From: Myrica gale | Lineage: Eukaryota; Streptophyta; Magnoliopsida; Fagales; Myricaceae | Assembly: GCA_963930655.1 (NCBI GenBank) | Contig: OZ005621.1 | Span: 9,473,001-9,537,000, forward strand | DNA length: 64,000 bases | Direction of reading: 5' to 3' | Shown: one piece after another, positions 55,674 through 64,000 of the stretch | How positions within the stretch are numbered: position 1 is the first letter of the stretch | How the letters are laid out: each line of letters begins with the position of its first letter | Position numbers and translations under genes: made by a program | The notes under the pieces: generated by a model | What the model was told of the DNA's origin: nothing | The model's database searches: none | Seen by the model: the letters and a program-made list of their open reading frames with translations, nothing else

Positions 55674-58600
55674 TCAGACTTCTCCAGAATGATCCTTAGC
55701 GGATGACGAGGACTCTTCCTCAGTGGCATAGTTCCAAAGGTGCTTCAGCTCACCTCTCATCAAACCCAGTATAACAATAAGACCTGATGACATAGGATAA
55801 GAATGGATGAAACAGTCAAAAGTACAAATCTTTTCAGCGACCAAGAAAAATTAAATCCAATACTAGGTGGAAAAATTCCATTTGGTATAGCAAAGCAGAA
55901 AGAACAAAGTCTATCCAAAGCTAAAAACCCAAACTGATTACCTAGTGTACATGGAACAAGATAGAGTAGTGCAGGCTGACCATTGCCATCCATTAGATAT
56001 AAACCTAGATATGTCAAGAAAAGGCCTGAAGCAGGAAAACCCTTCTGTCAGTATCATCGGAAAGACAACATAGAATCATATAGAAATATATGTGATAGAT
56101 CATATTCCAGAAACTTGAAAGCACCGAATCTACTTATTTTATGGTACTGCTTTTGGAGTTGTAGATGCATAAATATCCGTTGTAATTTGAACTTGAGGTA
56201 TCAGAAGCTATAGAAAATTAGCAGTGAATCATATATCAACCTCCATATTAGTCTGATTTGAAACAAGCACAATGAGCGTTACACAAAAGGGTTGAGCAGT
56301 AGATACAAATTGTTAGAACCATGTGCCCTCTGTACCTGTAAACACTACCTACAATGTTTTTTTTTAATAAGAACACTACCTACAATATTTACCAAATTAA
56401 GCTTTCCAGTGCTTCTGAAATTACTCATTTTAGTGTTTCCACTAGAAGAAGACAAATAGGAAGATTAACAAATGCTTTCCTTGGGAGTCTTGCAACTGAA
56501 ATTGATCACCTTCGCAGCTATGGATAGGCTAGGATAAATGATGGTTTGCAGATGTTCCGGGTCCATGGGACTCTTACATCAGAAGTACGAGGCACAACTA
56601 GAAAGGGCAAAATACCATAGGTTTCATCTTTGGGCTGCTCGACAAGTTCGGCTCTGGCTTTGTGAAGCAAATCTTAATGATATTATTGGTTGGTTGTGCA
56701 TTTACTGATGCTGGCTGAGTATTGAGTAGTGTAACCTAGTGCTAACTGCTTATATTTGTACAGCAGAATACAGGGGTTGATTGCCTGCGTGAGAATGCAA
56801 TGACATTTCTTTTTGTAGCCAGTGCACTCTTGACTTGTTTAGGGCACTGCCCATTTTTATAATCTGAATATAATACAATTACCAGATACCCAAAAAAAAA
56901 TCTAAATAAACTAGATAGACATATGTTCTGCCCGAGCACTCACCAAATCCATAGCCAATCATCAGCCAAACAAAATATCCGTTGCACACACCCTTCTTCT
57001 TTGCTTTGTCATATCTACAACAACCGAAGCCAATAGAAAGAAAAGCCCAATTAGAATAAAAAGTACCCATCTAAGCAATCAAAATACAACATTAAGCTTG
57101 CAATATTTCTTCAGCATAAACAGTCATGCCTATATTTGGCAAAAGATCTAGAAGCATCAAACTTCTAATGGAGGCTCAAAAGCTCAATTCTGAAAGTACT
57201 GGCCATTCAGCAACATTTTCAGTATCAGCATTTGAATGGGACTGATTGCCCTGAAGCTCAGTAAGCTCAACCAGAAAGCAACCTCTGTACAATTAGACTT
57301 TTTTTTAAGGGAAAATATATTTCACTCGCTAGATTTTAGGTCGATTTTTTTTTTTTAAAAAACTCTCTAGGTTTTTTTTAAAAAATTCTTTTATGACTTA
57401 AATTTGACCGTTAATAAATTAGGTCACCAAACCTAACTCTATTAGAGAGATTTAACTGGAAATTTGTTTCGCATAATCGTAGCGCAACACTTGATATTAA
57501 AATAAATAAAAATTTAATTTCTTTTTAAATTTGTAAATTAAATGAAAGCTTAAAAAAAACTAAACAAAAAAGAAAGATCGGGTTAGGGCTTCCCACCTCC
57601 ACCCCGGGTCGCCCAGGTCTAGGTGGCCTGGGTGGAGAAAATTATTTATATTTAATGACACTTGTCGCGTTGCGATGGGGCATAACAAATTTTCTGTAAA
57701 ATCTTCATGACGGAGTCAAGCTTGGTGACCTAATTCACTAACGGCCAAATCTAAGTGACTAAAACGAGTTTTTTTAGAACCTAGTGAGTTTTTTAAAAAG
57801 TGCTTAAAACCTAGTGAGTAAAAATATATTTTCTCTTTTTTTCAACAGCAGTCAAAATACAACGAACTATTTACCTGAAAGCAAATGAAATGAGCAAACC
57901 AGGAAATATAAGGTCCCCAAAGCCAATCATGTCATAGCCACCCCAAGGGTCAAAAAAACGAGGGACTCTCAAAAGCATGGGAATGGATTCTCCGCCACTA
58001 TTGTCACCTCGAGCAACCTATAGACAATGGTGAATACTCATTCAAAAACATACAATGAAAGATTCTGGTAATAGCATATTCAGCTATCTAATAATCACCG
58101 AACTTAATATAACACAGATATTGACAGAAGGAAAGATTCATCATACAAACATTTACTAGAAAGTGAGAAGAGGAAGCACAGAAAAGGAAAAATATCCAAC
58201 AAATAGTTCCAGGTGAATTGGTTTTTACAGTGTATGTTGTGCAGAAACACATTCAAATGTTTTGGGCACACATGCTTGCTCAAAATGCCATCCATAGGTT
58301 CCATATGGTATAACATTAGGGAAATATTGTTTGCATAACAAAATATGCTTTTACCCAAGAAAACAAAGTCTATTGCATGCTTAATACTCTTATTGTCTAC
58401 TAAAGTAACAAGAAAATACTCTAATTGCATGAAAAAATATGGTATAACATTAGGGAAATACTGTTTGCATGACAAAATATGCTTTTACCCAAGAAAAAAA
58501 AGTCTATTGCATGCTTAATACTCTTATTGTCTACTAAATTAACAAGAAAATACTCTAATTATTCCAAAGGAGCAGACAGAAGCATAGCTAGTTTATATAC

Positions 58601-61600
58601 AAATATAGGTAAAGAGAGAGAGGGAGATCATTTTATACAGCAAAAGAGAATCCAAATGATTGCACCACCCCCACAAACCTTATCACCTAATGCGACAAAT
58701 ACAAGACCCTCAATATCAATTTACACTGATGTTTCTTCCTCTGATAACCTTGCCCATCATCTTCACTGACACTAATCGAAGTCCTAACGTCATCTTCACG
58801 AGCACCATCAAAATCCAAGTACCAGCTACCTCAACTACGCCAAGTGCCAAGATGCAAGCATAGATGGCAATGAAGTAGCCAGTAATAGGAAGTTGAGCAG
58901 CAAAACCCAATTGTCAACTCTAATCTTTCTCTAAGTTTCATTTGGAAAAAGAATAAGAGACTTATCAATAAATTATCACGTGGTTACAAAAATAAAATTG
59001 CTGTGTGATGATAGGGGATGGTAGAGAACTGATTTTGAACAGAGGCTTGGGTGCTAGTGGCAATGAAGTAGCCAGTAATAGGAAGTTGAGCAGCAAAACC
59101 CAATTGTCAACTCTAATCTTTCTCGAAGTTTCATTTGGAAAAGGAATAAGAGACTTATCAATAATTATCACGTGGTTACAAAATAAAAATTGCTGTGTGA
59201 TGATGGGGGATGGTAGAGAACTGAGTTTGAACAGAGGCTTGGGTGCTAGTGATGTTGCTGAAGGACGCAATGAAGGAACGATGGTGGCTGCGGATGAGAG
59301 GGTCAAATAGTTTCAGATTCCAATGGTTGTAACCAGGTGTCTGCCCTACGGTTATGAAGGTTGCTAGCCCCACATTAGAGTTTCAATCTAGGTCACAAAC
59401 CCACTGGCCAATTCCTTGTCTGGACAGACATAAACAGTAGTCAAACGCTTATAGGGTACATTCTTGTGTGACCAAAATGTGGCATCTTTCAGCTAGCACA
59501 GATATAGCAGGCACCCTCCCTTCAACCACCAAAAAAAAAGGACCTAGAACTCTCCATTTTAATCCAGAAACACACATACAAGACAAGGATAGATATGAAA
59601 TATTATACTCTTGCCCCTTTGTTCTTATTAGTAAGAGAGACTTGGAACCCTTTCCATTATTGTTTGTGATTTCCTGATATATCCGCTTCAACATAATTTT
59701 AGAAATATTCTTAAACTCAAACGAAAGAAAAGAAAGGCTATCGAGAGCCAAGAATACTGGTCCAGATATAGTAACCAACAGAATGTCTTCAGAGGAAAAT
59801 CCATCCAATTCTATTATGGTACTATAGAGTAGATTTGCACAATTTGCAGTATACATACACAATCAAGTTCTCACGTCGAACTACAAGGAACAAGCATGGC
59901 AAACTTAAGCAACAAACACAACATAAGAAGAAACTTTAGGTGCCACATCACTACCAGTCATCACAATGCCCTCTACGATTTTTCCTTCATTTAAATTGTT
60001 CCCATAAACCAATATGTATGCATATATACATACCAGCAGCAAGAGTTTCACAGCTTAACATGAATGAAACAAAGTTGCAATTTAAAGAAATGAATGAAAG
60101 GAGATCAAAACTTACCGCAATCATAACACTTTCATTGAATATCGCTGTTGAGATAAATACCCAAAAGATGTCATAAACAAACGCACAGGACAGGAGTACA
60201 GTAGCAACCTGCAGTAGGATAATGACGTCATGACAAAATTACTAAAATTATAGTGTGAAATGCAAAAGCAAACGACTCATGTACCTTGATATTTGGCAAT
60301 CGGGCAATCTGCAAGACTGTTATAATCAAACAGATACCCTGCAAATAAGTAAAGAGGTGAGAATTAAAAAGGAGTTGAACCACATTGTCTCTCACGTCAG
60401 AGCGCTACATAAACTGCCAGTATGCAGCATATTGCACTAAACCTATAGATTCTTCAAAAGCAAAAGACATTATGGGTTGGGATAATATGATGAACACAAA
60501 AACCAGACTCATTCCCCCTACCTACAATGCTACATACTCTTATAAGATACAGATTGGCAAAACTCAGCTGCATAGGAATTATGCCTGATTGAGGTTTCCG
60601 TTCTAGACCCAACAGCTTATACATAACCAAACTACACGCTCAAGTGGACTCTCATTGACCTAGGGAGGGGTCCTAAGTAAGATCACTTCTCCTATCCGAC
60701 AAGGCTCCAATCATTCTACATGACCATTTAGTAAATATTCAACAGAAAAAAGAAAAACAGATACATATCCAACAATGTAAGATTAGGCATGTTTAAGAAC
60801 TAAATAAGTCTAATACGGATTGATGAACTTCTCCACCACACTCCTCTCTGACTTATCCACTGCTACAAATAATGGATACGTTTAGAAAACACAGATAAAA
60901 AGATTCACAAAGGCAGGATTAGAAAAAAAAATGTAGCAACATGTATGAGGAAATTTGTTAAGGGTTCTAACATCAGAGCAGAAACTCAAACAAAATCCAT
61001 TAGCCTGATATATTGCACATCTAACAATCACACAACCAAATAAAGAAGCAAAAGGGAGTGTAACCACATTCTTCTTTCAGACAAAATAGAAGAAAAGCCC
61101 ACCACATAGGTACTGAATCAAACTTACAAGAACATCTTGACCGATCCATGAATATGATGCCTTCCGAGCAGCGGCCCAGAAAATTGCAAACACCACACAG
61201 AAAAATAGCACTGCTAGTGAGAATACTGAAACCTCCCCAACAAGAAGCAAATCCAATGTCTTTCGCCCAAAGTTTCTGCATTTTCTGTACAACGATAGAA
61301 GAAGATAAGGAGCAGCAATGGAAAATCAATTCAAAGCCAGTTGATAGCTTTTCAAACAGAAAAAAAGCAGACATCGAGTTTACCTAGACATCAGGCCAAC
61401 TATACAAGCATGCATTCCCTGAAAACAAAAGACTAATTTATTTAGGACATGAAAGTTTATCAATAAAATAATTTTACTGCAATAGTGATGTGATAAAAGC
61501 AGTGCTATGAACCAATACAAACCCAAAAAGAAAGACAGATCAATAATCTTCAGCCAAAAGAAAAATCCAAACAGCTTCAATTATTTTCACATTTTGCTAG

Positions 61601-63770
61601 GACGAACAAAAAGACATGGACTTGCTAACACAACTTAACTCACTTGATTCAACCGTGTTAGATCCAACTAAATTGGAGGTCAGCTCTATGTCCTCTCAAC
61701 TAAAATAGCTTGGAAACATTCTTTTAGGCTATACTCAGGCATACTCTTACAGTTATTGGCATATTGTTAGGTGAAGTGGGCTGGGCATGGCGTGAAATGA
61801 CAATCACATTCTTGTACTGGAGATTTTGGATTGGGGGGCATGACATTAGTCCACTTTTGTTATTATCAGAGATGACCAAATTATGCATTAATAGCTGCTA
61901 GAACATCATAGGGTATTCTCCAACCACAGAAAAAATAAATCAATAAATTAATAGAGGAAGATGGTGTTTTAAAAAAACGAACCATCTGATTTACGCAACC
62001 AACAGAGCATACCATGACATCATGAATGCATTTTAACAAATAATTTGTATTGCACAAAAACCAGACATATATGTATATATAACAAAGAAGAATGACTACG
62101 GATAATCTTGTTTCAACTTGATCCAATGACATCATTGACACAAGCATCAGGACTTTCGTCGACGAGGGTGTTGACAACAAGGTACAGGTTGGCCATGGTG
62201 GTTAATGTAGTGAAAGGAGGAAAAAAGAGAATAAGATGTTCTTTATTCTTTGATTCCTTTAACACGCAGGGAGAGTGAAAAGAAACAAAGTCAAAGGATA
62301 TTTTCATTCCAATAATACGATTGACTAATTTCCCAAGAATACAATGTGTTTAGTCTAAAACCCTAGACCCTTTAGATATTAAAACTACAGAAAAAATTTG
62401 AGAAACATAAACACAAAACATCAGAAATCCTAGCATTCGTCCAACTTTGCGACCACATTCGAAGTAGCAGTTGAACACTACTCTAGACGAAACACTATGT
62501 CAGGCTACCATTCGAATGGTGCTTCTTACACCCTTACCACGATATTATCTATTCGAAGATGTTTCAAAAACAACTTCTCACGCCCATCCCAAAGTGTAAT
62601 TTGTCTGATATTCCTGTTTAAACTGTGGAAAGGCATCCAAACGGTCTACTAATGTGACCACCAACTAGCCAATACAGCAAAGAAGAATCACTTTTATGGG
62701 GACATAAGCTCGAAGCAATGCATGATATTGGCCAAAAACATAGAAGTTGGAGTATCACAAGACAGTAAGAGATAACTGGTTTATGGAAATTTCTATCTAG
62801 TTTTTCAGCCAGAAAACAAAAAGTAATATATTTATAAATTTACAAGCATTAAAAAGAACTACTTTACCTCAACACCACCAATGCAGAAAAGCACAATCAG
62901 CACCCACACAAACCAGGATGACATAAAAAAATATAAGAGCACCAAAAATACAGATGCTGTAAAGACAAAAAATACAGCACCCTTGGCACTGATGTCAAGG
63001 ACTTCCTTCTCAGCATCGTCTTTGACTGTTCCAACATTGGAAGATTCCTAGTCATTGAAAGAAAATACAAATCAATTCATACAGTCCTCTCTCTAACCAC
63101 TATAAAACATGAAATAATTGAACAAAGACTAAATAATTAAGAGATTTGAGGAAAGAGAGAAGGGGAACCATTATGATGGGAAAAAAATTGAATAGAAAAT
63201 CTCAAAGCAACAAGAATTTGATTGGAACTTTCATCCATCTGTGACTCTCAGTTGAGGTGTTCTAATTTCCAAAGTGTTTGGACATATAAGGATTATGTTC
63301 CAGTTCTTTCAAGGTCAAAATTAAAAGCAAATGCCAAGCTATCAACTAATTCCTATCCACCAAGAGATAGAGAACACAACACAGCAAATTACCACAGCTT
63401 CCTGAGAAGAACCAGGAAACAATTACAGCAAATATTCTGATTTAGGCTTTCAGTTTTTGGGATTCAGGGAGAAGGAAAGGGGTTGAAGAGGATCTGAAAG
63501 AGGAAACTATTGGTTACTTGTCCAAGATCAAGACAAATTTGTGAGACAGGAATTGAACTTTAAGTACAGAAATTAAGTTTGGGATAATGAATAGATGGTT
63601 GAACATGAAAACCTTTGGGGATAGTTCATTATATCGCTCATCAGTAGGCTGATCACCAGTAAAGTCTGACCAACATGAAGCACATAAAACCGTTCCAACA
63701 GCCATCATCCATAAAAACACCACTGAGAAGTCTACAACTGGACGTTTTGGAGAATATAACAGAAGTTCCA
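55674..63770 (-). CDS. SPPL: Signal peptide peptidase-like protease (SPPL2-5 group), 3' ten exons
   Basis: An intramembrane aspartic protease of the presenilin/SPP family, acting in endomembranes on type II membrane proteins. Exons on the minus strand: 63770-63613, 63047-62868, 61418-61384, 61284-61128, 60338-60285, 60208-60116, 58017-57875, 57014-56944, 56025-55942, 55783-55674 (stop 55676-55674). All have AG/GT borders and the joined phase is open: 361 whole codons. In order: [57 protein letters not shown], the first catalytic Asp in FVYD (60172-60170), the second in GFGD (57915-57913), and the PAL motif in QPALLYLVP. Both catalytic aspartates and PAL are present, with no stops. The tail is acidic and serine-rich. 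The missing N-terminus (signal peptide, protease-associated domain, first membrane segments) lies right of the window; 63771-64000 is intron. Confidence 0.93.
57309..57836. mobile_element. MITE in an SPPL intron
   Basis: The ends are inverted: gggaaaatatatttcactcg on the left and gagtaaaaatatattttctc on the right, with inner matches (aggtcaccaaacc/tggtgacctaattcac; gaccgttaataaat/cactaacggccaaat). About 530 bp, non-coding, in the intron between exons 57014-56944 and 58017-57875. Confidence 0.75.
58307..58563. repeat. 134-bp tandem duplication in an SPPL intron
   Basis: ggtataacattagggaaata starts at 58307 and again at 58441. The two units differ at only a few positions, and the second lacks the last few bases. 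Recent duplication. Confidence 0.9.
58866..59251. repeat. 193-bp tandem duplication in an SPPL intron
   Basis: ggcaatgaagtagccagtaa starts at 58866 and 59059; the copies are near-identical to the ggcttgggtgctagtg end. It lies in the same intron as the 134-bp duplication, 0.3 kb away. Confidence 0.9.
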
Positions 63771-64000
63771 CTGCAAGAGAGGATTCAAAATTAGCAACAT
63801 GTCCACCATACATAAAAACCAAGCTTACTAATGCAAAAGAACAATCCCATCAGATCATAGATAGTGAACACAGATAGAAGCGAGGTTTAAATTAATAGAC
63901 GCGCCATGCACATGCACACATTCACACCCTGCTTATACATATTGCTAGCCAAAAGTCAGTAGAGATAACAACAAATTCAGTGCTCTCTCAATATCTCCAG

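Noticed and set aside
58479-58769. Plus-strand open frame in the SPPL intron
   Set aside because: It lies across a tandem duplication in an intron and has no recognisable protein pattern.

Overview
This is eukaryotic nuclear DNA from a flowering plant, most likely a eudicot. Coding exons are flanked by GT/AG introns, intergenic DNA is AT-rich, a TIR-type NLR gene is present (a class largely absent from grasses), and most of the window consists of plant transposon families (CACTA, hAT, Ty1/copia including a Sirevirus, MITEs) and endogenous caulimovirid-like DNA. I cannot name the species.

Layout. 1-4.8 kb: the first exon of a TIR-NBS-LRR gene runs off the left edge on the minus strand, and a broken LRR exon of a second NLR lies upstream, so this is probably the edge of an NLR cluster. 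4.8-13.2 kb: a CACTA transposon with a second CACTA inserted in it. Both have TIRs and 3-bp target duplications, and both carry spliced pieces of host genes (F-box/LRR, calcineurin-B-like, a GTGVFLPR-motif gene, one unidentified). 14.4-15.9 kb: a 1.4-kb foldback. 17.1-21.5 kb: a decayed hAT element with transposase remnants and a callose-synthase exon. 22.1-24.7 kb: a truncated copia element whose LTR carries heat-shock-factor-type motifs upstream of a TATA box. 24.7-27.5 kb: rearranged endogenous pararetrovirus-like DNA.

27.5-45.2 kb: a UDP-glycosyltransferase locus. The UGT (UGT92A-like) is full length but for a one-base deletion in its donor-sugar motif. Its upstream region recurs 14 kb away with no UGT body, so a tandem duplicate appears to have lost its gene. 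A 10-kb Sirevirus (TSD GGCAT) and a 1.7-kb hAT carrying exon 1 of a TTC4-like gene have inserted here. 47.6-51.2 kb: a hAT deletion derivative is split by another hAT that joins a KIN-14 kinesin first exon to most of an LRR receptor-kinase ectodomain. 51.6-52.0 kb: an intact DIR1-like lipid-transfer protein gene. 55.7-63.8 kb: ten 3' exons of an intact signal-peptide-peptidase-like protease, minus strand, 5' part outside the window, with a MITE and two tandem duplications in its introns.

Overall, three apparently functional host genes (TNL 5' end, DIR1-like, SPPL) and one probable pseudogene (UGT) sit among repeats. The most notable theme is repeated exon capture by two unrelated DNA transposon groups in one 64-kb window: four hAT copies sharing TIR type, GC-rich subterminal hairpins and host exons, and two nested gene-bearing CACTAs. 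Family assignments rest on recognised protein motifs and known family architecture; no database search was possible.
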